A stretch of 64,000 nt of DNA from Brachionus koreanus (Eukaryota > Rotifera > Eurotatoria > Ploima > Brachionidae): assembly GCA_016987375.1 (NCBI GenBank), contig PJRA01000412.1, positions 2,490,629-2,554,628 of the forward strand. The letters run 5' to 3'. Of the stretch, positions 13,192 through 23,397 are shown piece after piece (the first letter of the stretch is position 1; every line of letters starts with the position of its first letter). The position numbers and the translations under genes were made by a program. Below the pieces are notes generated by a model. That model did not search any database, was not told where the DNA came from, and saw only the letters and a program-made list of their open reading frames with translations.

Positions 13192-14760
13192 TTAAAAATT
13201 TTTAGATTTTTTTGGACAAGACGATGATAAATCTAAATCATCTCCAGCATTTTTAGATTTAGGAGGTCTTCCTCTTTTTTTCTGTTTAAAAGCAGGTACA
13301 TGATTTTCTTGATTATTTGATATATTTGAATTTGAAATTTCTCGTGAAATTGAGTGGTCAATGGTAAGAATAAGCCATGGTGAATTGATTGAATTATTTT
13401 CCTCTTTTTTCATTTTGTCTAATGGGGCATCTCTGGCATTCGGATTCCATTCTAATTTATTGGCACGACAGGCTATAGCAATCACATGTTTACAAATTTT
13501 GTTTTTTGTCCAATAAGGACAAGAGCAAATACTTTTTTTATAATCTTCTTTATTAAAAGATACAGCCCAAATACTAGTAATTAGACTTAACCACTTATCA
13601 AAATCCAAAATATCAGCCCCTTTTAAGCTGTTTTCAAAGTTTTTTATTAATTCATCATCTAAATTATTTCTTGCTAGCCTTCCTGATGGAATGTAATATC
13701 TACCACATTTTTCTTTTTTATTTTTTAAGATATCCAAGTTTTTATTTAAGTGCTGCCATGCAGATTTCCAATTTTCAATGCTTGGCTCAACTGAAATTTT
13801 GAAGAGAATAGGACTATTGTGACTTTCTGCTCTTTCAGATGACCATTTTTTCAGAAGTTTTACTGAAACCATGTTTTAAAAATTTATTTACTGGAAGTTG
13901 TTTTCGAAAAGAATTTTCTTCTTTAACCAAACTATATATTAATTCTGAAGTGTTGTTTGTCTTTGGGATTTCAGGTGAAAATGATTCATACCAAGAACAA
14001 TTTTTATCAATAAAATTTTCTTTAAAAAAATTTATAAATAGCTCAACTGAATCAAGTTGATATTTTTTCCATTTATTTAAAGCGCAAGCAGCAACACTTT
14101 TAAATTATGTATCTCTGAATGTAACTGAATATTAAGTATATCTTCTCTAATCAATTTTCTAATTTTATTGTCTTTAATTTTGTTCAATTTTAAGACATAA
14201 TACCAGTTGGCCACATGTTGAAATTTTTTATCAAATACATTTTCAAAGGCTACTGCAATTGCTGGATTAATATCAGAAATTAAAGCACTTGGTTCAAAAT
14301 TCTTTTTTTTTTAAAAGTTTTAGTTCAGTTTTTATGGCTTCAAATGTAAACATAAAATCTTTTTCATGTTGATTCTTACAAATTGTTAATCCAAAAAAGT
14401 GAAAATTATTTATAGAATCAATGGTACCAATGATAATTACGGGCAGGCCATGAAATTTGAATCAACAAGACCACGATTTTCTTCAATAAATAAATGATCA
14501 ATTATTGCTAGAGAAGTCTTCGAACTATAATCCAAAACATCAATATGAGTCTTTTTCTCCACATTATTAAGTTGTTTGCAAAAGGAGGTTTTTTCTGATC
14601 AAACTTTTCATAATTTCCGCGAAGGAAGGTCAAGATATTCCAGCACACTGAGCTGTTCTTTATTTGCTTTAAAAAGAATATCTTGTGTTTTGTGTATAGT
14701 TGTTCAATCATCTCTAACTGTAAGGCTTCTAACAAAGGTCTGATTCTCGAAAATTACTTA
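13192..14760 (-). pseudogene. MULE-type transposase relic with SWIM zinc finger
   Basis: Read right to left, the order is: an N-terminal piece with LEALQLEMIEQLYTKHKIF (14508-14735); a catalytic-region piece with QHEKDFMFTFEAIKTELK; SDINPAIAVAFENVF (about 14230-14290); HVANWYYVLKLNK; SVAACALNKW to KTSEKMV (13840-14098); and finally an intact 226-residue frame (13192-13872) with the SWIM finger CSCPYWTKNKICKHVIAIA and an AT-hook-like KKRGRPPKSKN tail. The pieces sit in different frames with stops between them, so frameshifts (one near 13850) break the gene. MULE transposases move Mutator-like DNA elements; the SWIM motif CxCx(n)CxH binds zinc. I saw no terminal inverted repeats. Only the C-terminal 226 residues could still be expressed. 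Confidence 0.8.
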
Positions 14761-15259
14761 AACTTTAAATAAATAAATTAGATATTAAGCTCTAACCTGT
14801 CCCCATGTTTCGTTTTCATTAATATTTCATAAAGGATCTAATTGATATACAATATGGATAGCATGTAGAATAATTTGAGATTTATATGAGATATCATTAG
14901 AAAAAATGTATGAAGACTCACGTGTGAATCTAATGCGATTCTCGTATATTTTCTCATTACTTTTCTCACTAATTCTAATTACAATCTCTCAAAAAAAAAG
15001 CATTACAATAAAAAATTGCTTTTTGGTTTAATATAATGGCTTAGATTTTAATTTAAAGTTTTATGATTAGAACGATTTAAAAATGTCGATTTTTTTATTA
15101 ATTTATTTAAAATTTATATAATTTATATTAATTTTTTTTTACAATTATGGTTCAAATAAGAATCTGATAAAAATTAATTATTTAATCTTACTATTTTAGG
15201 TTTCTTACATTGAAACACATACAAAAATTGGAAATTTACATCATCAGAAATTTAGTGAT
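14761..15259. other. Spacer between two transposon relics
   Basis: AT-rich with no supported gene. The part next to 14760 may still hold unrecognisable N-terminal MULE sequence. Confidence 0.3.
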
Positions 15260-15730
15260 AAGAATTTGATAAAAAAATGTGTTTTTAACTATCAAACATC
15301 AGTGATTGCAAAGTGTTTGAATCAATTTTTTTTAAACATGATTCAATACGTCGAATCAACGTTCTGCTGTTGCTTTCCAACCTCCTTCATAGACATTCTG
15401 TACCGAGATACCCAAAAAATCCTCTATTGGTCTAGCTTGTGGAACATTTGGAGGATTAATGTCTTTAGGTACATAATAAACCATTTCATCCATTCAAGAA
15501 ATCGACTCAGCAGATCAAGGAGCACTTATTATATCAGGCCAAAACAAAGAATTATAGTCATTTTTTTGGAACCTTTTCTTTTCCAATAAATTGATACACT
15601 TGCATTTCCTAGCATTTCATTACTAGAAAAACTAAAATATTTTTCATCATATAAAATTACGATGCTTTGCTCTTCATAAAGCCGATTTCGAGTTTTCGAC
15701 AGTTTTTTTGTGCTTTGAGTCACTGGGCAT
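15260..15730 (-). pseudogene. Mariner-like transposase relic
   Basis: Minus-strand translation contains a catalytic-Asp segment YDEKYFSFSSNEMLGN (15529-15723) followed by WKRKGSKKMTII, then after frame changes INPPNVPQARPIEDFW and YEGGWKA near 15370-15470. The PPNVPQARPIEDFW block is a signature of mariner/Tc1-group DDE transposases just before the last catalytic Asp. Frameshifts and stops separate the pieces, so the copy is inactive. No terminal repeats were found around it. Confidence 0.75.
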
Positions 15731-16418
15731 CATTAAACTAAGGCAGCATTTATTGATTCAAGTAGATTTTGACATTTAAAGATTGATTAACTTGAAATTC
15801 AATATATTTAAAAAAAAGACATAATTCTGGTTGTTTCCTTAAAGTATTTATATTTATTCAACTGAAGAATAATAATTTTTTAAATTAAAATGAATAAAAT
15901 AAAATAAAATATTTTTTAAATTTTACATTTAATGAAAATAAAATTAACAAAAAATATTAAATAAAGTGAACACAGATCAAAAGAAGAATCAAAAATGGTC
16001 AAAAGAACTCCTTGGGCCTTAGACTGCTAGTTCACTCATAAATTTCTATGACATTCTATCTAATGTTTAAGAGTTTTAGCAATTTAATTGAAATTAAAAA
16101 AAAAATTGATTAACTTCGCAAGTAAATTTATTGTTAATTGAATATGAAAAATAATTAAATAATTTTTTATTTCTCTATAAAAATAAAATTTGATAATTAA
16201 ATTTTAAAAATATGATTATACCTAATTAAAAGCAAGTCTAAACATAAAAAAAAATTTAGTTTAAATCTTGGCTTTGTAAGGAATCAGCTTTGTTCAAATT
16301 ACTAAATTAAATCTATTTGTAATGTATTTTAATGAAAGTTTTGATCAAGTTTTTTTTAGTTTATTAAAATTTTTTTGATTTTTTTTCAGAAATTTAATGA
16401 AATTTTTTTTCCTTGGAT
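15731..16418. other. Intergenic spacer 3' of eIF4A
   Basis: AT-rich; no supported gene. The right-hand part must contain the eIF4A 3' UTR, because the gene ends at 16419 on the minus strand. Confidence 0.35.
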
Positions 16419-19400
16419 TTAAAGCAAATCAGCTACATCTTGAGGCATTTCATTAATTTGAGTGTTATAGAAAGTCTCAATATCATGCAAATTCTTTTTG
16501 TCTTCCTCAGTCACAAAATTAATAGCCACGCCTTTACGACCAAATCGTCCACCACGTCCAATTCTTATTTAAAAATTAATTAAAAATCTAGCTACTAATT
16601 GGAGCATTTTTAAATACCTGTGAATATAGTTTTCGCGATTGTTCGGCAAATCGTAATTGATTACTAATGATACTTGTTGCACATCGATGCCACGAGCAAG
16701 TAGATCAGTAGTGATCAACACACGAGATGATCCTGTTCTGAATTCTCGCATGATAACTTCACGCTCTCTTTGATCCATGTCACCATGCATGGCCGATACA
16801 GTAAAGTCTTTTTGATGCATTTGTTGAGTCAACCAGTCTACTTTACGTCTTGTATTACAGAAAATTACAGCCTGAGTAATTGTCAAAGTCTCGTATATGT
16901 CACACAAAGTGTCCAATTTCCACTCCTGTTTTAAAATAAATTTTACTTTGTAAAAACAATTTTTTTTGAAAAAAATTTTAAATTTTCTTAGTAATATTCA
17001 AAAAAAAATTTTCAAATAAAATTTAAAAAATATTCTTTTCTTTCTCTAAATTTAATCTGTCAGTATACGACGTACTCCAAAATTTATAAAATAAAAATAA
17101 AATCGTGGAGTATAGCGAGTAGACTTTTTTCCTATGGCACATTTAGGGAACGCCTAAACTTGCAATAAGAAATGCAATTTGGAGCTGAATGTGCTTCTCT
17201 TGAATTTACTTTAAAATTTTTTTATAAAAATTTTTTCAAAACAAAAAAGTTTAAAAAAATTTAGAGAATATTTTCCTAAAAGAAAGTTAACTTTTTTTTA
17301 AAATTTAATCTGTTAGTATACGACGTACTCCAAAATTTATAAAATAAAAAAAAAATCGTGGAGTATAGCGAGTAGACTTTTTTCCTATGGCACATTTAGG
17401 GAACGCCTAAACTTGCAATAAGAAATGCAATTTGGAGCTGAATGTGCTATTTCAAATTTTAATTTTTTCCAATAATTTATCGAAGATTGGATTGGGACAA
17501 ATGAATATCAAATTATTCATAATCTCACTTGATCTTCTTTATATTTTTCCTTTTTTTATTTTAATTTTAGCTTCATAAACATATTTTGAAATATCTATGA
17601 ATTTTGATAAAAGGTTTTTAATTAGAAAATGATGTATAAAGTCTTGATTAGTACGATATAAATTTGAAAATTTATCCATACAACGAGTGACTTTAGATTT
17701 ATTTTCCTTTACGCTTCGAATAGCCTATTTCTTTTTATAGCTTAATAGACTATGATTTTATAAAGGATTTCGAAATAGTTTTAAAAATTTAAAAAAAAAA
17801 GCAAAATTACCTCTTTTTGAACAAAGACATAGAATTGCTTAATACCTTCCAGAGTAAGCTCTTCTTTTTTGACCAAAATTCTAATAGGTTCTCTCATGAA
17901 TTTTGTTGTCACTTCTAAAACTTCACTTGGCATAGTGGCCGACAAAAGAATAACCTGGATGTTGTACGGCATTTTGGTGAAGACATCATGAATTTGTTCC
18001 TTGAAACCTCTAGATAACATTTCATCAGCCTCATCCAAAACAAACAATTTGATTGTCTTAGGATCTAAAAAACTTAATAAGACCAAGTTCTTGTAATATT
18101 TAAAGTTAACACATACTTAAGGCCTTTCGGTTGATCATATCTGACACACGACCTGGAGTTCCGACAATTATTTGTGCGCCGGTTTCCAATTTTCGCGCAT
18201 CCTCTTTTACATTGGTACCACCGATGCAAGCATGACAAGTTACTCCCATAAAGTCGCCCAAAGCCAAGACGACTTTTTGGATCTTTAATTATTAAATTTT
18301 AAACTGATAAATTGAACAAAAATTATATCTACTTGTTGAGCCAATTCTCTTGTTGGCGCCAAAATTAGAGCTTGACAACTTTTGATTGACATGTCCAATT
18401 GCTGCAATATCGAAATGGAAAAGGTAGCTGTTTTACCGGTACCGGACTGAGCTTGAGCAATAACATCAGAGCCTTAAATTGAATAAATTTAATTTAAAAT
18501 AAACTATATTTATTTATATTTTTTATTCAAATTAATTAATAGATAACAACAAAAAATAATTTATCATTTTTCTTAAAATTTTTAAATAAATTTAAAAAAT
18601 ATTCTTTTCTTTCTCTAAATTTAATCTGTCAGTATACGACGTACTCCAAAATTTATAGAACTAAAAAAAATCGTGGAGTATAGCGAGTAGACTTTTTTCC
18701 TATGGCACATTTAGGGAACGCCTAAACTTGCAATAAGAAATGCAATTTGGAGCTGAATGTGCTTCTCTTGAATTTACTTTAAAATTTTTTTATAAAAATT
18801 TTTTCAAAACAAAAAAGTTTAAAAAAATTTAGAGAATATTTTCCTAAAAGAAAGTTAACTTTTTTTTAAAATTTAATCTGTTAGTATACGACGTACTCCA
18901 AAATTTATAAAATAAAAAAAAAATCGTGGAGTATAGCGAGTAGACTTTTTTCCTATGGCACATTTAGGGAACGCCTAAACTTGCAATAAGAAATGCAATT
19001 TGGAGCTGAATGTGCTATTTCAAATTTTAATTTTTTCCAATAATTTATCGAAGATTGGATTGGGACAAATGAATATCAAATTATTCATAATCTCACTTGA
19101 TCTTCTTTATATTTTTCCTTTTTTTATTTTAATTTTAGCTTCATAAACATATTTTGAAATATCTATGAATTTTGATAAAAGGTTTTTAATTAGAAAAAAG
19201 ACTGATTTTAAAATGTAAAAAAAATATCCAAGCCCTGATTAGTACAACATAAATTTGAATTATTTGTACTCAGTTAAGACTTTGTTTTTCTTTCCTTCAA
19301 TAATTTTATTTGAATAAGATTTTTTTATTGAGAAAAAAAATCTGATTTTGAAGGAATTGATAAAAGTATTAATTAAAATGGCTAGTACCTTTGATGCAAG

Positions 19401-19786
19401 GAATGATGGCACGCTGTTGAATAGCTGAAGGTTTCTCAAAACCATACGCATAAATACCACGCAATAAGTCCTCACGTAGATTCATCATATCGAAATTATC
19501 GGCAATCTCATTCCAATTGCCCTTTTAATTTTGAAAAATTTAGTTCAATTTGTTCCATTTTTGCCAATTTATTTTACTCACCTCGATAACGCCATCGACC
19601 TCCATTCCTGGCGGGCCGCTCTCGGCTTTGTATTCACTTAAAATTTAAACACGTTTTACTAAGCTTATTGTACTTAAATTTTGGAACAAAATTTTTGAAC
19701 TAATTAATTCTTTTCTTTTTTTAAGATCGTGGAAAGTTTATGAAAAATAGAAAGATTTTTTTTTACCTTTTTTCTTGTTCGCTCAT
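16419..19786 (-). CDS. EIF4A: Eukaryotic initiation factor 4A (DEAD-box RNA helicase)
   Basis: Eight exons on the minus strand: 19767-19786, 19582-19636, 19389-19521, 18333-18472, 18117-18282, 17811-18064, 16618-16925 and 16419-16563. All joins keep phase and total 406 residues, the same length as human eIF4A1. Motifs appear in family order: Q motif [13 protein letters not shown], Walker A AQSGTGKT, Ia [11 protein letters not shown] in ACIGGTN, TPGR, DEAD, SAT, RGID and the Arg finger region HRIGRGGR; the end is MPQDVADLL. The protein unwinds mRNA 5' UTRs as part of eIF4F in the cytoplasm. The 20-nt first exon encodes MSEQEK; a longer alternative first exon lies at 20236-20327. The two long introns (16926-17810 and 18473-19388) each carry two snoRNA-like units; the other introns are 49-130 bp. 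Confidence 0.97.
17055..17194 (-). ncRNA. H/ACA snoRNA-like unit, copy 1 (intron of eIF4A)
   Basis: Read on the eIF4A strand (17194 to 17055), the unit opens with GCACATT, which pairs with AATGTGC 51 nt later. Inside is an upper stem AAATTGCA/TGCAAGTTT with one bulge, leaving asymmetric internal loops. Next comes ATAGGA, a match to the H-box consensus ANANNA. The second hairpin has a base AGTCTAC/GTATACT (one mismatch) and an upper stem TACTCC/GGAGTA. It is followed by ACA exactly three bases from the end (ACTGACAGAT). This is the complete hairpin-hinge-hairpin-tail plan of H/ACA RNAs, which guide pseudouridylation with dyskerin. Translation-factor genes including EIF4A1/2 are known snoRNA hosts in vertebrates. 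The target was not determined. Confidence 0.75.
17308..17447 (-). ncRNA. H/ACA snoRNA-like unit, copy 2 (same intron as copy 1)
   Basis: Near-identical to copy 1. The base next to the ACA box differs (ACTAACAGAT instead of ACTGACAGAT), yet ACA and its three-base spacing are kept. Stems GCACATT/AATGTGC and TACTCC/GGAGTA, and the H box ATAGGA, are unchanged. The A/T-rich terminal loop of hairpin 2 has a slightly different A/T run. It lies about 110 bp upstream, in transcript order, of copy 1. Confidence 0.72.
18624..18762 (-). ncRNA. H/ACA snoRNA-like unit, copy 3 (second eIF4A intron)
   Basis: Same 5' stem, H box ATAGGA and ACTGACAGAT ending as copy 1, and the same flanking bases (TTCTCTTGAATTTAC beside the 5' end). 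The hairpin-2 loop differs (TTATAGAACTAAAAAAAA on the plus strand), giving 139 nt. It lies in intron 18473-19388 on the host strand. Confidence 0.72.
18876..19015 (-). ncRNA. H/ACA snoRNA-like unit, copy 4 (second eIF4A intron)
   Basis: Pairs with copy 2: ACTAACAGAT ending, CTATTTCAAATTTT flank, identical stems and H box. Copies 3 and 4 therefore repeat the copy 1/copy 2 tandem arrangement, as expected from block duplication between the two introns. Confidence 0.72.
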
Positions 19787-20235
19787 TTTAATTCACTATA
19801 TTAGGAAAGAAACATATGAATTTTATATGTTTGATGTGAATGAAATTTTCAAAGCAAGAGTGAGTGAGCGAATAAAAGCATATACTTATACACATAGACT
19901 GATAACGTGCGAAGTCTGTGTGCATATTTTTTTATTTAAAACTAGTTAAAATGCATTTGAAAGCAAAACAAACCTCCAAAAAGCAATTTTTTGAAAGCAT
20001 GTTTTTAAAGATTTTAATATTATGATGAGTTGACTTGAGCGAGAATGCGCTCTTTTATTATGTATAAAATTTTAACTTGAACTCAAAATTAGCATGCTCT
20101 CTCTCTCTTTTTTCTTAAGTTTAAAGACAGCTTTTAAGTTCTATCTGCAGCTAGACAATAAATTAAGACTTTATTTTACTTAAGACACGCTTTCAAAAAG
20201 ACAAAAGTTTTGGATTAAAAATTTGAGCATCTTAC

Positions 20236-20327
20236 ACTTCATTGTTTTGTTGGCCGTTTTCTTTACGGCTATCGGAACCAGCCTTACTGTTACCTTCTCT
20301 TTCCTCGATTGTTTGTTTAGGTTGCAT
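20236..20327 (-). CDS. EIF4A: Alternative first coding exon of eIF4A
   Basis: A minus-strand ATG at 20327 opens a 92-nt frame beginning MQPKQTIEEREGNSK and ending QQNNE plus GT at a good donor (GT|GTAAGA). Its phase (2) equals that of the annotated first exon 19767-19786, so splicing to the exon at 19636 reads [13 protein letters not shown] in frame. Base composition is clearly richer in G/C than the spacer. The product would be eIF4A with a 31-residue polar N terminus in place of the 7-residue one. The short exon has no acceptor in front of it, so the two first exons look mutually exclusive, implying two promoters. Alternatively this could be a separate short upstream reading frame that stops just after the donor. 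Confidence 0.55.
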
Positions 20328-21453
20328 TTAATTTTAAGACAAAAAATAAAATTTTTGTTCTTTTTTAGAAATCTAAATTTAAATGAAATTATTGACCTTA
20401 ATATACATTGCTCTTATCTTAGCTGAAAAATTTATTTTAACAAAAAACTGCAGGTTAAACCAATATGAATGATTTTTATACTTCATTTCAAGATTAAATT
20501 AACAACTATATATTTTTACCTCCAAAACATATTTTAAATACTTTAAAAAAAGATCTTTTATTTAAAACTAAATTAACAAATTTCATAGTTTTATATTTAT
20601 CATAAAACATTTTTTTTAATCTTTTTTAATTATTAATATTTTGAAAAAAATAAAAAAAAATTTAATTGTAATATTGAAAAATAATTAAATTTCAAAATTT
20701 CAATTAATTTATATCGGATGTAATTTCGAAATAAAAATGTTTATTCATAATTTAGAAGAAAATTTTTTTTCTTAAATGATTGTTAAGTTACATAAACCAT
20801 TAACATATAATTATAAAAAAAACTCACATGCTTTGGATCAATTTAAATGTCGACTTTTTTTTTGGGAAAAAATTTTTTCAAAAAAGTCAACTTTTAATAA
20901 AATATGTAATTTTTTTTTCAAATCTTTATTTCTCATTTAAAGTGCCTAAAATCATAAACTGTAGTTTCAGACATTCTAATTTCAATATTTTTTAAAACTT
21001 AAACTAAGAATTTTATTTTAAATTTATAAAATTTTCTGTTTAGTCTAATTTTTTTTAAGCCACAAAACTATTATTTAGATAAGTGAATGATACAATGATT
21101 AAAAAATTAAAAATATATCCAGAATATCTCTTTAATCTTACAAACATTCAAAATGACTTAAAATATTTTACTTATTTTGTAAATTAACGATAGATTTTAA
21201 TAAAAAATAAACAAATTTATTTCACCAAAAATAAATTTATTAAATCAAACAAAACATAATTAAAAAATAATATATATATTTTCAAAATAAAAGATAAACC
21301 GAAATTCTTTTTGTCAACATTTACCAAAAAATCTAATTAATTAATAGAAAAGCAATTTATATAAAATCATTTTTTTTGTGTAAACGTTCGGACAGTAAAA
21401 GCCTTTTTTCTTTTCAATAAAACGTTCTATTTTACACATATTTTATTAGCAGT
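20328..21453. other. Intergenic spacer
   Basis: AT-rich; no supported gene. It should contain the distal eIF4A promoter if the alternative first exon is used. Confidence 0.35.
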
Positions 21454-21708
21454 TTAAGTATTTTCTGAGAATTTCGCTTTTTTTGAGGGGATTTGTAACT
21501 CTTTATCACTTGATTCATGGCCAGATTCTTGTATTAAATTTTCGGTCAATCGGACACAATCAGATAGTATAAACAAGGTCTGGTATTTTTTTGTTGGCCC
21601 CCTTTTTTGAATTCTTTTATTTGAATTGTCCAGCAAAATCTGCTTGTAAGGAAATAGTTTGGCATTGTTGAGCGTTTGATCGTCAGAGTTCAGCAAAACG
21701 CTTTTATT
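21454..21708 (-). CDS. Orphan terminal exon, hypothetical protein
   Basis: An open minus-strand frame from an acceptor-like AATAAAAG at about 21709 to TAA at 21454. About 84 residues are encoded, with no internal ATG, so it would have to be spliced to an upstream exon. Codon use is richer in G/C than the flanks. It contains KRIQKRGPTKKYQTLFIL and ends PSKKAKFSENT, basic patches that could act in nuclear targeting. I do not recognise the family and could not find its upstream exons between 21.7 and 23.3 kb. It may be a relic. Confidence 0.3.
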   Translation of the reverse strand, partial: NKSVLLNSDDQTLNNAKLFPYKQILLDNSNKRIQKRGPTKKYQTLFILSDCVRLTENLIQESGHESSDKELQIPSKKAKFSENT

Positions 21709-22171
21709 TAATTTAGTTAATTTTAAATCAAATTAATTAACTGAGTAAAAAATTAATTGACAGTTAACAAAAATATTATTCTTTATCTTTTTTATTGAAT
21801 AATTAAAATAATTATCTTTATTTAATAAAAGTGTGAAGCAAATGTTTTTTTTTTATTTCAAGATTTAAAAACTAAATGAAATTGTTTTTTAAACCATTCG
21901 TGAAAAACATGAATCTAAAGCTAAATAAAAAAAAAAATAAAATTTCTTCTCAATTCTTAATCTAATTCTAGTATAAAAACATGAAAAAATTTAGACTATA
22001 GGTAGACAGGAAAATGAAAAATTTATCTAAAATTAAATTAAAATAACCAAAACTCTTTGATTTATTTTTATTATTTAATTTTAAATATATATGAGCAATA
22101 ACTCAGACTGCTTTATCCATTTTTTATTCTTTGATTATCAATATAATGAAAGGCCAAAGACTCGTATTTAT

Positions 22172-22349
22172 TAGTGTTGGGTACCGGCAAAAAAATGCCG
22201 TTAGCCTTCTTGATTGCCAAGAGGAATAAATTTTTTTTCTTATACCCAATTCTTGTATATATCAAATTTTCATATTTGAAATTTTTTTATGTTTTATTTA
22301 TAAACATTTTTGTCGGTCTAATGTCCGTCACTGATGGCACCCAACACTA
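22172..22349. mobile_element. Small hAT-like MITE
   Basis: Inverted ends TAGTGTTGGGTACC (22172) and GGCACCCAACACTA (ending 22349) bound 178 bp with no coding capacity. The eight bases outside, GTATTTAT on the left and ATAATTAT on the right, agree at six of eight positions, compatible with a decayed 8-bp target duplication as made by hAT elements. Superfamily is inferred from TSD length and the TAGTGTTGGG-type end only. Confidence 0.6.
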
Positions 22350-23397
22350 ATAATTATAATCATTAATTAATATTCATTTTTTAAAATTATTTCACAAAAG
22401 TAAATTAGAAAATAAAAATTTTTTTTTAATAAATTTTGATTATTAGTTGTCAATGATTTCAGCAATCAAAAATAAAGATTTAAACCCGTTTAAAATATAA
22501 ATTAAAATCTAAATTTTTTTGAATTGAATGCTTTTATTTAGGCAATTTTAATCAAAAAATTTCATTAATCAAGATAGACTTTGTTTAGTTCACTTTTTAT
22601 TTTCAAGCAAATATCGAAATTAAAAATTAATATTTTTGTATTAATCTCTGTTAAAAATTCCAAAAAATATTTTATTTAAAAAAAATTGAAGAAATTGGTT
22701 TTTGAACTTTTTTTTAATGCTATATATTTAACTCCTTACTTGATGAAAAAGCTTGAAAAGATAAATCACTATAGCAACTGAGAATTAAAATCCTAAATTT
22801 TAAAGAAATGCCGAAGCGATCAACAGTTGTAATTATTCAAATAGTTAGCTTAGGGAAAATATTTACCATTTAGATTAAAAATATTTGTTTAAAAGCCATA
22901 AAAAATCAATCATTAAGAACGTCAGTTCTTCACTTAATAATTATTCGACTAGTTCGATCTCGTACCCGAGGCAATCGTGACTATTTTCTCAACTATTAAA
23001 ATAAACACACTTAAACAACCTCTTTAAAAGTTGGTCTTTCCGTTTCATGAAATTGTATGTTTTTTTCCCAACTTAAAGCACTTATTTCGGCTAGTTACTG
23101 AACCTCGATACAATTCAATCAAATAAACCCTAATTGCAATTATTAATGAGAATTTATAAAGTAAAAAGATCAAAAACTAGGACATTGACTAGATTAAGTT
23201 TGTAGATTTCAAGTTAATTTTAATATTGTTGCTTTTCTGTCTAACAAAAAAATAAAAAATTAAAGAAAAAAAACGCACCACTATTCAAAATAAGTGAATA
23301 ATGAATTTCAAATTATACATATTATCTAAATAAAAGAGAAAATATTTAATTTAATATTTGCGATTTTAAATCAATCAATTAATCGTTGGCAATAATT
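22350..23397. other. Spacer upstream of the LAP gene
   Basis: AT-rich; a less AT-rich patch at 22915-23120 (with TCGTACCCGAGGCAATCGTG) may be promoter or 5' UTR of the gene that starts at 23398. Nothing else can be named. Confidence 0.3.

Larger units (their letters stand above)
17013..17667. repeat. Intronic block duplication, copy A
   Basis: This 655-bp block, holding snoRNA-like copies 1 and 2, is repeated almost base for base at 18583-19258 in another intron of the same gene. Similarity starts in AAATAAAATTTAAAAAATAT and fades after GATTAGTACGATATAAATTTG. Most differences are A/T-run lengths, plus one insertion of about 30 bp near the end of copy B. Confidence 0.85.
18583..19258. repeat. 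Intronic block duplication, copy B
   Basis: Partner of 17013-17667, in the same orientation, lying in eIF4A intron 18473-19388 and carrying snoRNA-like copies 3 and 4. The sequence shared between the blocks includes non-RNA stretches such as TCGAAGATTGGATTGGGACA, so the duplication covered more than the RNA units. Confidence 0.85.

Noticed and set aside
20223..20426. Plus-strand 67-residue hydrophobic open frame
   Set aside because: It is the complement of the G/C-richer alternative eIF4A exon, whose minus-strand frame splices in phase.
22930..22985. tRNA-like B-box (AGTTCGATCTC)
   Set aside because: No matching A-box, anticodon arm or acceptor stem could be arranged around it.
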